Assembly: GCA_007120035.1 (NCBI GenBank)
Contig: SKON01000036.1
Location: forward strand, 24,454-88,453
Direction of reading: 5' to 3'
DNA length: 64,000 nt
Origin: Myxococcales bacterium
GTDB taxonomy: Bacteria > Myxococcota_A > Bradymonadia > Bradymonadales > Bradymonadaceae
A program made the position numbers and the translations under genes. The notes below the pieces were generated by a model. It saw only the letters and a list, made by a program, of their open reading frames with translations, did no database searches and was not told the origin of the DNA. Of the stretch, positions 8,248 to 18,215 are shown piece after piece. How positions within the stretch are numbered: position 1 is the first letter of the stretch; every line of letters begins with the position of its first letter.

Positions 8248-9377
8248 CAGGAGTCCTCCTCGGGAGGAGCGGTGACGCAGGGGCCGTGGATCAACCAGTC
8301 GTTCCCGACCTCCTCGAGCTGCGGGGGCTGGATCGTTCGGCGCTCGCGCATGGCGGCGAGCCCCAGGGCCTCCAGCGGGGTGGGTGCGTCGGCGCCGCCC
8401 ACCAGGACGGGGGCGATGAAGGCGTAGGCGTAGTCGATCAGATCGGCGTCGAAGAGGGATCCCAGGAGGGCACCGCCGCCCTCGACGAGGACGCTCATGC
8501 GCTCCCGGTGATGGATCGCCTCCAGGATGGCCCGGGGGGAGAGCCAGCCCCGGTCGTCGGTGGGGATCTCCTGGATCTCGACGCCGCGGTCTGCCAGGGC
8601 TGCCCGCTTGTCGCGATCCGACGGGGAGCCGTCTGGGACCGCGGTGAGGACGACGGTCTTCTCCGGGGAGTGATCGGCCTGAAAGACCTGATGGGTCAGG
8701 GGGGCCTCGAGGCGGGCGTCGACGACGAAGCGCAGCGGATCGCGGCCGCCTTCGATGCGGCAGGTCAGGGCCGGATCGTCGCGCAGGAGGGTGGCCTTCC
8801 CGACCAGGATCGCGTCGTGCTCGTCTCGAAGCTGGTGGGTTCGCCGGCGAGCCTCGGGTCCTGTGACCCAACGGGAGTCGCCGCTGCGGGTGGCGATCTT
8901 GCCGTCGAGGCTCATGGCCCACTTGGCTGCCACCCAGGGGAGCTTCTGCTGGATGTACTTGAAGAAGGGGGCGTTCAGGGCCCGGCTCTCTTCTTCAAGG
9001 ATGCCGTAGATCACTTCGACGCCGGCCTCCCGCAACACCTCGAGGCCGCGGCCGCTGACCCGAGGGTCGGGATCGATGGTGCCCACGACGACCCGGCGAA
9101 TGCCAGCCTCGAGGATAGCGTCCGTGCAGGGCGGGGTGCGGCCGTGGTGGCAGCAGGGCTCGTGATTGACGTAGAGGTCGGCTCCCCGGGGATCTTCGAC
9201 GCAGGCCTTCAGAGCGTCGACCTCGCCATGGTCTTCGCCGGCCTGACGGTGGAATCCCTCCCCGAGGACCTCCCCGTCGCGGACGATCACGCAGCCCACC
9301 AGGGGGTTGGGGTGGGTGCGCCCCCGGGCGCGGGCGGCGAGCTCGATAGCTCGGGCCATGTGCCGCTCATCATTCAC
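8247..9377 (-). CDS. ribD: Bifunctional pyrimidine deaminase/reductase RibD
   Basis: 376 residues. The N-terminal deaminase domain (1-145) carries the zinc site: HGEVDAL (usual HAE becomes HGE) and PCCHHGRTPPC. The C-terminal reductase domain (148-360) has WVAAKWAMSLDGKIATRSG, SRWVTGPEARR, DAILVGKATLLRDDP and the glycine-rich LVEGGGALLGS that binds NADPH. Together these convert the GTP-cyclohydrolase II product to aminoribitylamino-uracil phosphate. It overlaps nrdR (ATGA at 9374-9377) and ribE. Confidence 0.96.
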   Translation of the reverse strand: MNDERHMARAIELAARARGRTHPNPLVGCVIVRDGEVLGEGFHRQAGEDHGEVDALKACVEDPRGADLYVNHEPCCHHGRTPPCTDAILEAGIRRVVVGTIDPDPRVSGRGLEVLREAGVEVIYGILEEESRALNAPFFKYIQQKLPWVAAKWAMSLDGKIATRSGDSRWVTGPEARRRTHQLRDEHDAILVGKATLLRDDPALTCRIEGGRDPLRFVVDARLEAPLTHQVFQADHSPEKTVVLTAVPDGSPSDRDKRAALADRGVEIQEIPTDDRGWLSPRAILEAIHHRERMSVLVEGGGALLGSLFDADLIDYAYAFIAPVLVGGADAPTPLEALGLAAMRERRTIQPPQLEEVGNDWLIHGPCVTAPPEEDS

Positions 9378-9862
9378 GACTCTTCCTCGTCGTCGGTGGC
9401 CTCGGCGCTGGTGGTGTCGCCGAGCTCTCGGAGCTCGTGGAGGAACTCCTCGACCTCGCTGAAGCCTCGGTACACGCTGGCGAAGCGAATATAGGCGACG
9501 GGATCGAGATCGCGCAATTCTGCGGTGATCGCTGTCCCCAACCAGTCGGAGCTCACCTCCCGGACGCCGGTCTCCAGGAGCTTTTCCTCGACGCGATCGA
9601 CGACCTGATCGATGTCGGAGGTGGGGATCTGTCGCTTGCTACAGGCCAGGCGGATCCCCCGGATGGCTTTGGCGCGATCGTACTCTTGCCGAGCGCCGTC
9701 GCGCTTGATGATCTGTGGGAAGGCCTCTTCGATGATCTCGTAGGTGGTGAACCGCCGTTCGCAGGCCAGACACTCCCGGCGACGACGAATCGCCGCGCCG
9801 TCGCGAGCCTGTCGGGAGTCGACGACGCGGTCTTGGAGGTGGCCGCAGAAGGGACAGCGCAT
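9374..9862 (-). CDS. nrdR: Transcriptional repressor NrdR
   Basis: 162 residues. The N-terminal zinc ribbon has Cys3, Cys6, Cys31 and Cys34 (MRCPFCG.., ECLACERRFTTYE). The ATP-cone follows (IIKRDGARQEYDRAKAIRGI), and the core ends VAYIRFASVYRGF. NrdR represses ribonucleotide reductase genes according to the ATP/dATP ratio. Placement directly before ribD is typical of many proteobacteria. The C-terminal tail is unusually acidic (ATDDEEES). Confidence 0.96.
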   Translation of the reverse strand: MRCPFCGHLQDRVVDSRQARDGAAIRRRRECLACERRFTTYEIIEEAFPQIIKRDGARQEYDRAKAIRGIRLACSKRQIPTSDIDQVVDRVEEKLLETGVREVSSDWLGTAITAELRDLDPVAYIRFASVYRGFSEVEEFLHELRELGDTTSAEATDDEEES

Positions 9863-9886
9863 AACGCCTGTGGGGAGGGGGATGCC

Positions 9887-10606
9887 TCAGGAAGAGCCGT
9901 CGGAGGGCTCCAGGTCGTGAATTCGGCGGACACGGCGGTGGTGCCGCCCGTCGTCGCCGGGGTCGAAAGAGGTGTTCAAGAACACGCGGACGCAGGCTTT
10001 GGCCAGGTCCGGACCGGTGAGACGCTCGCCGAGACAGAGGACGTTGGCGTCGTTGTGTCGGCGAGAGAGCTCGGCCTGCAGGGTGTGAGTGGCCAGGACC
10101 GCCCGGATCCCGGGGACCTTGTTGGCGGCGATGGACATGCCCACTCCGGAGCCGCAGATCAGGATGCCCTTGTGGGCGTGACCTTCGGCGACGAACCGGG
10201 CGACGCGCTCGGCGAAGTCGGGGTAGTCCACGGCGGTGGTGTCGGCGGGGCCCAGATCGCGGATGTTGAGGCCGTCGGCCTTCAGGGCCTCCACGAGGGT
10301 GGCCTTCAACCCCACGCCGGCGTGGTCCGCGGCGAGGGCGACGTCAAAGACTTCGACGACCTCGGAGGGATCACCCTGGCGAGAGTCGACCAGCTCGGCG
10401 AGATCGGCGAGGGTCTCCACGGACTTCAAGCTCTCTTCGTCGAGCTCGCCCAGAGAAAACACCTCCTCGATGCGCCACACCAGGGTGACTACGTCGAGGC
10501 TGGTGGCGCCCAGATCGTCGCTGAACTTCATCTCCCCCGAGAGCTCGTCGGCAGAGGTCTCAAAGACCTCGGCGACGACCTCAATGACCCGGTGTAGGGA
10601 TGACAT
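9887..10606 (-). CDS. rpiB: Fusion of an acyl-carrier-protein-like domain to ribose-5-phosphate isomerase B
   Basis: 239 residues, one uninterrupted frame. Residues 1-78 match ACP: a first helix LHRVIEVVAEVF, then FSDDLGATSLDVVTLVWRIE, in which Ser36 sits exactly at the phosphopantetheine position but the preceding Asp is Thr. Residues 85-239 are RpiB/LacAB: DVALAADHAGVGLKATL, VDYPDFAERVARFV, ICGSGVGMSIAANKVPGIRA (catalytic Cys/Ser loop) and HNDANVLCLGERLTG. RpiB interconverts ribose- and ribulose-5-phosphate, the latter being the RibB substrate. In related genomes acpP and rpiB are separate genes with fabF between them; here they are joined in frame. The Ser suggests modification is possible, but this is untested. 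Confidence 0.85.
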   Translation of the reverse strand: MSSLHRVIEVVAEVFETSADELSGEMKFSDDLGATSLDVVTLVWRIEEVFSLGELDEESLKSVETLADLAELVDSRQGDPSEVVEVFDVALAADHAGVGLKATLVEALKADGLNIRDLGPADTTAVDYPDFAERVARFVAEGHAHKGILICGSGVGMSIAANKVPGIRAVLATHTLQAELSRRHNDANVLCLGERLTGPDLAKACVRVFLNTSFDPGDDGRHHRRVRRIHDLEPSDGSS

Positions 10607-10622
10607 CAGTCAGGCCCGGATC

Positions 10623-10811
10623 TTAGAGGACGTCCCACTTCTCGACGACTTGCTCGTCCCGATAGTACCCGCATTCCATGCAGGCCCGGTGGGGCTGCTT
10701 GGCCGCGTAGCACTGGGGGCAGCGCTGGAGGTTCGGAGCCGCGGTCTTGTCGTGGTTGGCACGACGAGAGCGGGTCTTGGCCTGAGATTTTCTTTTCTTC
10801 GGTACCGCCAT
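10623..10811 (-). CDS. rpmF: 50S ribosomal protein L32
   Basis: 62 residues, MAVPKKRKSQAKTRSRRANH start, and a C-terminal zinc ribbon with two Cys pairs (CPQC and CMEC), the zinc-containing form of L32. It lies 18 bases downstream of the yceD homologue, the near-universal bacterial pairing. In many bacteria plsX and fab genes follow; here the next gene is the ACP-RpiB fusion, 16 bases on. Confidence 0.96.
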   Translation of the reverse strand: MAVPKKRKSQAKTRSRRANHDKTAAPNLQRCPQCYAAKQPHRACMECGYYRDEQVVEKWDVL

Positions 10812-10829
10812 GGCGTCCTTCCTTTGCGT

Positions 10830-11411
10830 CTAATCACCATCGTCCAATTGAATGTCCCGCAGCTTGGCCCACCGCAGGTCTATGGAGTTGGCTTCGTTTT
10901 CAGCGAGCTTTTCCTCACCGACGACCGCCTCGTAGTCTCTGTCGCAGGCTTCCCGGAGGGACTCGGGACAGAGGGGGAAGCCAGGTACTTCAAGGAGCAA
11001 GGCTTCCCGTAAGAGGGGGCGAAGGTCAAGGATTTCGCCGTCGTAATAGCTCACGTCCAGGTCGGCTTCGTCGAGGGCGATCTCATCGTTTCCCTCGTAA
11101 CGGTCCTCCCAGGAGGCGCGAGACATCAACACAAAAGCGACCTCTTCGTCAAGTTCAAACGGTCGCCACTGCAAGCACCGGCCGCATTTGAGGTGGAAGT
11201 CGCCAGAGATCGAGCCGTCGAGGTAGACCGTGGAACCGATAAGTTGAGCGCGGAGTTCGGTCCGAAAGGCGCCGTCTTCGTCGAGGCGCACAGGGACGTC
11301 GACGCCGTCGAAGAGCCAGGTGGCGGCCTCGGCCGGGGCTTCAAAGGAGAGCTCCAGGGCTTCACCGTGGAAGTCGAGGAGGTCGAGCTCGAAGGATTGT
11401 TCTTTGTTCAT
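10830..11411 (-). CDS. yceD: DUF177/YceD family protein (23S rRNA accumulation protein)
   Basis: 193 residues from ATG 11411 (AGGTG a few bases upstream). The DUF177 signature is present: GDFHLKCGRCLQWRPFELDEEVAFV with CxxC, then acidic ISYY-like DLDVSYYDGEILDLRPLLREALLLEVP and FPLCPE. YceD is linked to 23S rRNA maturation and is coupled to rpmF in most genomes. It is the first gene of the long minus-strand operon down to the lipoprotein at 4825. Confidence 0.9.
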   Translation of the reverse strand: MNKEQSFELDLLDFHGEALELSFEAPAEAATWLFDGVDVPVRLDEDGAFRTELRAQLIGSTVYLDGSISGDFHLKCGRCLQWRPFELDEEVAFVLMSRASWEDRYEGNDEIALDEADLDVSYYDGEILDLRPLLREALLLEVPGFPLCPESLREACDRDYEAVVGEEKLAENEANSIDLRWAKLRDIQLDDGD

Positions 11412-11448
11412 CGTAACACCTGGGGGAGCCGGTGGGGCTGAGGGGCAG

Positions 11449-11477
11449 TTTGTATAGAGGTGGGGGGCGTGCGTCAA
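11449..11477 (-). promoter_or_regulatory. Candidate sigma-70 promoter for the yceD-rpmF-rib operon
   Basis: On the minus strand TTGACG (11472-11477) is followed after 17 bases by TACAAA (11449-11454), or after 15 bases by TATACA. It lies 38-66 bases upstream of the yceD ATG, in the divergent gap with the LEA14-like lipoprotein gene. Confidence 0.5.
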
Positions 11478-11584
11478 CGGAGGGCGGTGCGCCCTCGGGC
11501 GCTGGTGGATCACACCTGGATATTCGACCCCGTCCCGGCGATAATCGACGACGAGCGATGAGAAGCCTTGAATCTGGAGTGAGC

Positions 11585-12043
11585 ATGAATCGCCGCGGTT
11601 GGTCGATGGTGGTGGGGCTGTTGAGCCTCTTGATGGCGGGGGTGTTCGCCGTGAGTTGTGTGGCGCCCCAGGCGGAGGTCCGGCAGGTGGAGTTGCAGCG
11701 GTTGACCTGGGAGACCCTGGACATCGGGCTCTTGTTGAATCTGCATAACCCCAATGACATCGAGATGCCCCTGGATCAGGTGGATTGGAACCTGAACCTT
11801 TTCGAGTCGGCCATGGCCCGCGGGGTGGTGCGGCCCCAGGCCCGGATCCCGGCGAAGGGTCGGGAGCAGGTGCGGGTGCCGATCTCGGTGGCCATCACGG
11901 AGCTGGTGGGAGCCGCCGAGGCCCTGGTGCGGTCGGATCGGATCCCCTGGGATGTGGGTGGTACCTGTCATTTCGGCACCGCCGCCGGGCCGATTACGGT
12001 AGACTTTTCCCGTTCTGGAACGTGGACGAACCCCTTGCGTTGA
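11585..12043 (+). CDS. LEA14-like (water-stress/hypersensitivity domain) lipoprotein
   Basis: 152 residues from ATG 11585 (GGAG five bases upstream). The N-terminus MNRRGWSMVVGLLSLLMAGV leads to a lipobox ending AVSC. The mature domain reads VELQRLTWETLDIGLLLNLHNPNDIEMPL, the LEA type-2/WHy fold hallmark with the NPN turn and the following amphipathic strands, and ends GPITVDFSRSGTW. Such lipoproteins are common in Gram-negative envelopes and are usually of unknown role. It is ten bases upstream of the hydrolase gene, probably co-transcribed. Confidence 0.85.
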   Translation: MNRRGWSMVVGLLSLLMAGVFAVSCVAPQAEVRQVELQRLTWETLDIGLLLNLHNPNDIEMPLDQVDWNLNLFESAMARGVVRPQARIPAKGREQVRVPISVAITELVGAAEALVRSDRIPWDVGGTCHFGTAAGPITVDFSRSGTWTNPLR

Positions 12044-12053
12044 GAGAGTACCC

Positions 12054-13492
<1,439 letters not shown>

Positions 13493-13493
<1 letters not shown>

Positions 13494-14221
13494 TGTTCGC
13501 GACCCGATTCTCTGAAGGACCCGTGCAGGTCCTGAGCACTGATCGGCGAGGAGGGATCAGTGTAGGGCCCTATGAGTCATTGAACCTCGGGGACCATGTG
13601 GGCGATGACCGTGAGGCGGTGCGGGAGAATCGCCGACGGGTCTTCGAGCCCGAAGGGGTGCGCCCGGTCTTCTTGAGCCAGGTACACGGCACCCGGGTGG
13701 TGGACGCCGCAGCCGTCGTCGGGGAGGAAGAGGCCGACGGCAGCGTGTGCCGAGAGGAGGGGGTGGCCTGCGTGGTGATGACCGCCGACTGCCTGCCCGT
13801 GGTGCTGTGGTCCAAGGACTTCGAGGTCGTCGCGGCCGCCCACGCCGGGTGGCGGGGGCTCGTAGATGGGGTGATCGAGGCGACGGTACAGGCCATGGGG
13901 GGGAATCCGGAAGAGCTGGTCGCCTGGCTCGGTCCCTGCATCGGACCGGAGCGCTTTGAGGTGGGGCCCGAGGTCCGAGAGCAGTTCCTCGCCAGGGATC
14001 CCGAGGCCGACGCCTGCTTTGGGGCGTCGCCGTGGCACCCGCAGGAGCGGTTCGTCGCCGACCTGCACGGCCTGGCCCGTCAACGGTTGGCCCGGCTGGG
14101 GGTGATGGAGATCCGTGGCGAGGAGCGGTGCACCTATGCGGAGGAGGAGTTCTTCTCCTATCGTCGTGATGGGGTGACCGGGAGGATGGCCACAGCGGTG
14201 TGGATCGAGCGCCGGGAGTAG
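13493..14221 (+). CDS. pgeF: PgeF/YfiH-family purine nucleoside phosphorylase / laccase-domain protein
   Basis: 242 residues from ATG 13493, which shares one base with the upstream stop. The metal-site triad motifs are intact: FLSQVHGTRVVDA, VVMTADCLPVVLW and AAAHAGWRGLVDGVI. It ends with the conserved ERCTYAEEEFFSYRRDGVTGRMATAVW. The family (formerly 'polyphenol oxidase') acts on adenosine/inosine, and the E. coli member also corrects mis-incorporated residues in peptidoglycan precursors. It is cytosolic. Its linkage to exported lipoproteins is probably positional only. Confidence 0.93.
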
Positions 14222-14233
14222 GAGGAGGCAAGG

Positions 14234-15355
14234 ATGAAGAGAGTCTTGAGCTGTGCTGCCATCGTCGTCGGTCTGACCTTGATGTGGGCTGTGGGCTGTG
14301 GCCCTGACGGGTCCGGTGGCGCGACGGTGGACGTGCCGAACCCGTACACAGACCCCGCTGATGGTCCTCCGGCGGGCACGGACCGAGGATGCCCGGTGCC
14401 GGCTGAGGCAGGGCTGGAAGACGTCAGCGATCCCACGACCGTGGTGGGCGACGGCTCGCCAGAGAGCTGTACCGGTGAGGCGTTCATCGACGCCGTGACC
14501 GCCGGAGGGGTGATCACCTTTGATTGCGGTGATGAGCCCGTAGTGATCACCGTGGATCGGCCGGCCCGTGTGTTCAACAACGTCTCCGAGGAGGTCGTGA
14601 TCGACGGGGGCGGTCTGGTGACCCTGAGCGGCGGTGGCTCCACCCGGATCTTGTACATGAACACCTGCGACGAGGAGTTGGTCTGGACCACGCCTCATTG
14701 CCAGAACCAGGATCACCCGCGGCTGACCCTCCAAAACCTGACCTTCGTGGACGGAAACTCTCGCAGCGAAGGGGAAGGGCAGACCGGAGGCGGCGGGGCG
14801 GTGTGGGCCCGCGGGGGGCGGCTGAAGATCATCAACTCGCGGTTCTTCAACAACGTCTGCGCCGACGAGGGCCCCGACGTGGGCGGGGGCGCGGTCCGAG
14901 CGTTCAGTCAGTACGAAGGCCGCCCGGTGTATGTGGTGAACAGCACCTTCGGGGGGAGCGACGAGCTGGGCAACCAGTGCTCCAACGGCGGGGGGATCAG
15001 CAGCATCGGGGTCTCCTGGTCGATCTACAATTCACGATTCTCCCATAACCGGGCCGTGGGCAACGGAGGCAACCCGGCCCAGGCGGGCACCCCCGGGGGC
15101 GGCAGTGGAGGCGGGATCTACAACGACGGGAACACCATGACGCTGTCGCTCTGCGGCGTGGAGATCGAGGAGAACTCCGTCAACGCACACGGGTCGGGGG
15201 TCTTCTTCGTCACCAACGACAGGTCCGGAGACATCGTGATCCGGGACACGGTGATACGAAACAACCACGGGGGCTCCTGGTACCACCTCCCGGGGATCTC
15301 GATGCATTCCGACACGGCGGTGGACATCGACGACGCGTCAGAGCTTTCGGACTGA
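14234..15355 (+). CDS. Right-handed beta-helix lipoprotein
   Basis: 373 residues. The signal ends AVGC (MKRVLSCAAIVVGLTLMWAVGC). From about residue 75 there are repeated short strands with Asn ladders and Gly-rich turns: LTLQNLTFVDGNS, LKIINSRFFNNVC, VYVVNSTFGG, WSIYNSRFSHNRAVGNGG, IVIRDTVIRNNHGG, typical of parallel beta-helix (pectate-lyase-like or polymorphic outer-membrane) proteins. Gly-rich stretches (GGGGAVWARGG, GGGSGGGIYNDG) match. Several cysteines may form disulfides. It is probably a surface polysaccharide-binding or adhesive protein; no catalytic residues are assignable. Confidence 0.8.
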   Translation: MKRVLSCAAIVVGLTLMWAVGCGPDGSGGATVDVPNPYTDPADGPPAGTDRGCPVPAEAGLEDVSDPTTVVGDGSPESCTGEAFIDAVTAGGVITFDCGDEPVVITVDRPARVFNNVSEEVVIDGGGLVTLSGGGSTRILYMNTCDEELVWTTPHCQNQDHPRLTLQNLTFVDGNSRSEGEGQTGGGGAVWARGGRLKIINSRFFNNVCADEGPDVGGGAVRAFSQYEGRPVYVVNSTFGGSDELGNQCSNGGGISSIGVSWSIYNSRFSHNRAVGNGGNPAQAGTPGGGSGGGIYNDGNTMTLSLCGVEIEENSVNAHGSGVFFVTNDRSGDIVIRDTVIRNNHGGSWYHLPGISMHSDTAVDIDDASELSD

Positions 15356-15392
15356 GGGGCAGTCACCTGGAGGGCCGGGCACCCGCTGAACG

Positions 15393-17318
15393 CTACTCCC
15401 GGCATGGCCGGGATTCGTCGGGCCACCAGATCCAGGCCAGGAGGCCCATGCCGACCACGTTGGCCGTGGCGAAGGCCCAGAGCACTACCGACGGGGCGGC
15501 GGCCCCCACGATGGCGGCGATCAGGAGCGGTGCGGCGATGGCGATCAGGCGCCGGTCCACGGTGGCGGCCAGCACCAGGGCTGCCGTCCCGTAGAGGAGA
15601 ATCTCACTGGCCAGAGCGGTGCGGTGGGGGATCTCCATGAGCCAGCTCATGCCTCGGAAGAGGCTGGCGCAGAGGAAGGTGGCGAAGACCCCCCGGATCA
15701 TCCGGGTGTTGACTTCGTTGGCGAAGAATCGGTCCCGGAAGAGGTAGATCACCACCCCGAGGAGGGCTGTCACGAAGAGAATGTGGGCGAGCATCCGTGG
15801 GGGGGAGATCTCAACGAGGTCCTTCTGGACGAACATGGCCAGCCCGAAGGTAAGGATGCCCCACAGGGTCCCCATGATAGCGGCGAAGAGGGCCCGGGAG
15901 GCGCGGCCCACCTCGAGGTCTGTGTCGTGGCTGATCTGCTGGAGGCGCTGGAACTCCTCTTCTCGGGCCGACAGGGACTCGGAGAGCTCGACGAGCCGAT
16001 TCTGATACTCCAGGGAGGGGGTCGGGAAGTCGGTGATCAGGAGCTGAGCGGCGTTGAGGGCGCCACGGCGCAGCTCCCGATCGGCCATGGTCTGAAGGGC
16101 GGCCTGGAGGCCCCGGGTGGCCCGATCGTTGCCGGGATCGATCTCCAGGGACTGCTCGTAGGCGAACCGGCACTCGCCGAAGATCTTGTAGAGGTCGCGG
16201 TCGTCGGTCTCCTCCTCGGACTCCGCCTGTAGCGCCGCGGTCAGCTCCTGACGGCGGGCGTCAGCGCGGTCGGCGAGTCGTCGGGCCTGGCGGGTGCGGC
16301 GAAAGTCCTGGAGGGCCTCTCGAAAGGCCGACGCCGAGGGGTATCGGTCCTGGGGCTCCCGGGCCATGGCCCGTCGGCAGATGGCGGCCAGCTCTTCGGG
16401 GATCGAGTCGTCAAAAGTTGGGGGGTGGCAGTCGTGGGCCTCGATGAGGATCGCGAAGAGGCTCTTGCCGGAGTAAGGCGGCTCCCCGGTGAGGACCTCG
16501 TGGAGGGTGGCGCCCAGGAGGAAGATGTCCGTGGTGACGCCGATCTTTTCGCCGTCGCCGTCGACCATCTCGGGGGCCATATAGGCCGGGGTGCCCGCCG
16601 GCTGGGAGATATCTCGTGCCAGGGCCAGGCGGCCCCGTGGGTCTTCTTCGAGGGCCACGGCGATGCCCCAGTCCAGGACGTAGACCTCCCCGAACTCCCC
16701 GATCATGACGTTCTCGGGCTTGAGATCGCGATGGATGATCCCCCGGGCGTGGGCGAAGGCTAAGGCGTTACAGATCTGGCTGAGGATCTCCAGGTGGAGG
16801 TCCAGGGGAGAGAGGTTCTGGAAGGGCTCGGGGGCCAGCGACGGGTCTTCGATGATCGAGAGCCAGGAGGTCCCGCCGATCTTCTTCATGACGATCAGGG
16901 GTTCGCCGTCGTCGTCGCGTCCCAGAGAGTACACGGGCACGATGTTGGGGTGCTCCAGGAGTCCCGTGGTCCATCCCTCTCGCAAGAGGACCAGAGTGGT
17001 GCGGTCCGACCGGGAGTCTTTGCGGACCTTCTTGACGGCCACCTCGCGGCCCAGGGAGAGCTGCTCGGCGAGCTCGACGCGGCCCATACCGCCCTCGCCA
17101 AGGGTGCCCATGATCTTGAGCTCCGGGACGGTGTCGCGGTCGCCGTCCCGGAGCAGTCGGGGGAGCTTGGCGACGAGGTGCTGGGCGGTCTGCTCGGCGA
17201 TCAGAGGGGCGCCGACGGTGACTGTGCGGGCCTGGTCGACGGGGCGGTCCTCCAGTCCCATGGTCTTGAAGACCAGGGTCAGGGCGTGGTCGTCGATGTC
17301 TGTGAGGTTGGTGGTCAT
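15393..17318 (-). CDS. Serine/threonine protein kinase with C-terminal multi-helix membrane domain
   Basis: 641 residues from ATG 17318. Kinase domain about 65-370: GEGGMGRV loop (74-81), Lys96 in VAVKK, HRDLKPEN (196-203), DWG at 216-218 in place of DFG, then AGTPAYMAPE. The key Lys and both Asp residues are present, so it is probably active. Residues 375-490 are helical with TPR-like character. Residues 500-641 contain about six hydrophobic helices, an unusual C-terminal membrane domain where most bacterial Hanks kinases have one TM and an extracellular sensor. The gene lies five bases downstream of a membrane-protein gene, likely its partner. Confidence 0.9.
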   Translation of the reverse strand: MTTNLTDIDDHALTLVFKTMGLEDRPVDQARTVTVGAPLIAEQTAQHLVAKLPRLLRDGDRDTVPELKIMGTLGEGGMGRVELAEQLSLGREVAVKKVRKDSRSDRTTLVLLREGWTTGLLEHPNIVPVYSLGRDDDGEPLIVMKKIGGTSWLSIIEDPSLAPEPFQNLSPLDLHLEILSQICNALAFAHARGIIHRDLKPENVMIGEFGEVYVLDWGIAVALEEDPRGRLALARDISQPAGTPAYMAPEMVDGDGEKIGVTTDIFLLGATLHEVLTGEPPYSGKSLFAILIEAHDCHPPTFDDSIPEELAAICRRAMAREPQDRYPSASAFREALQDFRRTRQARRLADRADARRQELTAALQAESEEETDDRDLYKIFGECRFAYEQSLEIDPGNDRATRGLQAALQTMADRELRRGALNAAQLLITDFPTPSLEYQNRLVELSESLSAREEEFQRLQQISHDTDLEVGRASRALFAAIMGTLWGILTFGLAMFVQKDLVEISPPRMLAHILFVTALLGVVIYLFRDRFFANEVNTRMIRGVFATFLCASLFRGMSWLMEIPHRTALASEILLYGTAALVLAATVDRRLIAIAAPLLIAAIVGAAAPSVVLWAFATANVVGMGLLAWIWWPDESRPCRE

Positions 17319-17323
17319 AGGAG

Positions 17324-18151
17324 TCAGGGACGGGAGTAGACGTCGGGGTCCCAGTCGCGGGTCAGGAAGAAGCCCAGGGCGAAGGCCGCCGTGGTCGTGC
17401 CCAGGATGGTGGCCCACCGAAGACAAGAGCTATCGGTGTCGATGGTGGCGAGCATGCCGAGGAGGCCGCCGCCGAAGGCGGTGAGCTGTACCAGGCCAAG
17501 GCGGCTACGGGACATCGGCATGTAATAGGTGGCCACCGCGGCGCCGGTGCCGGCGGTCAGTGTGGTGGTGAGGAGGCCCACGGCGCGGGCGCGGTCGGTC
17601 TGATCTCGGTCCATGATCCCCTCGACGATCATCAGATAATAGAGAAGGGACCAGATGCCGGCGGCGTTGACCATGGCGACGTCGCCGGCGGTGGGGCGCA
17701 GAGCGTCGGCGATGAAGTAGCTGCCGCCCAGGGCGGCGGACATTCCGATGATTCGAGACCCGGCGACGGCCCGGGCGGAGAGGCCGGCGATATGGCCGGT
17801 GGCGAGCCCGATCCCCCATCCCCAGTTGGGAGCGGAGTTGAAGGTGTTCGTGAGTCCTGGATAGGTACCTTCGCTTCCGACGGCGAAGAGCGATGCCGAG
17901 GTGCCGATGACGGCCAGGAAGAGGGGTAGGCCCACCCAGGCCTGGGCAGAGTTGCACTCAAAGGAGACACAGGCGTCGAAGCCCACGACCAGGCCGTGGA
18001 AGGCCTGGCCCAGGGCGAGCTCGGTGGCGGCCCATTCGGAGCGGGGCTCAGCGCCGAGGCGGTCCCAGGTGTCGGGGCTGTCCTGAGCGGCGGCGACCGA
18101 CGAGGAGAGGGCGACCACGAGAGCGAAGAGAAGGGGGATCAGAGACTTCAC
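17324..18151 (-). CDS. Signal-peptide-bearing polytopic membrane protein
   Basis: 275 residues with a cleavable signal (MKSLIPLLFALVVALSSSVAAAQ). The mature part contains about six hydrophobic segments (for example VGLPLFLAVIGTSASLFAV, GIGLATGHIAGLSARAVAG, MLATIDT then AFALGFFL) with short polar loops. No family is recognised. Position directly upstream of the kinase gene (five-base gap) suggests that it senses or transmits a signal at the inner membrane; this is inference only. Confidence 0.65.
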   Translation of the reverse strand: MKSLIPLLFALVVALSSSVAAAQDSPDTWDRLGAEPRSEWAATELALGQAFHGLVVGFDACVSFECNSAQAWVGLPLFLAVIGTSASLFAVGSEGTYPGLTNTFNSAPNWGWGIGLATGHIAGLSARAVAGSRIIGMSAALGGSYFIADALRPTAGDVAMVNAAGIWSLLYYLMIVEGIMDRDQTDRARAVGLLTTTLTAGTGAAVATYYMPMSRSRLGLVQLTAFGGGLLGMLATIDTDSSCLRWATILGTTTAAFALGFFLTRDWDPDVYSRP

Positions 18152-18215
18152 GCCAGACCTCGGTGGAAGAAGGTCCGGGAAGAGTAGGTCTGATCCGATA
18201 GCAGTGCAAACCTCT

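Noticed and set aside
9378..11448. Possible FMN riboswitch (RFN element) for the rib operon
   Set aside because: No AGGGTGAAA..CCGACCGGCGGT-like conserved blocks were seen upstream of ribD or the operon start.
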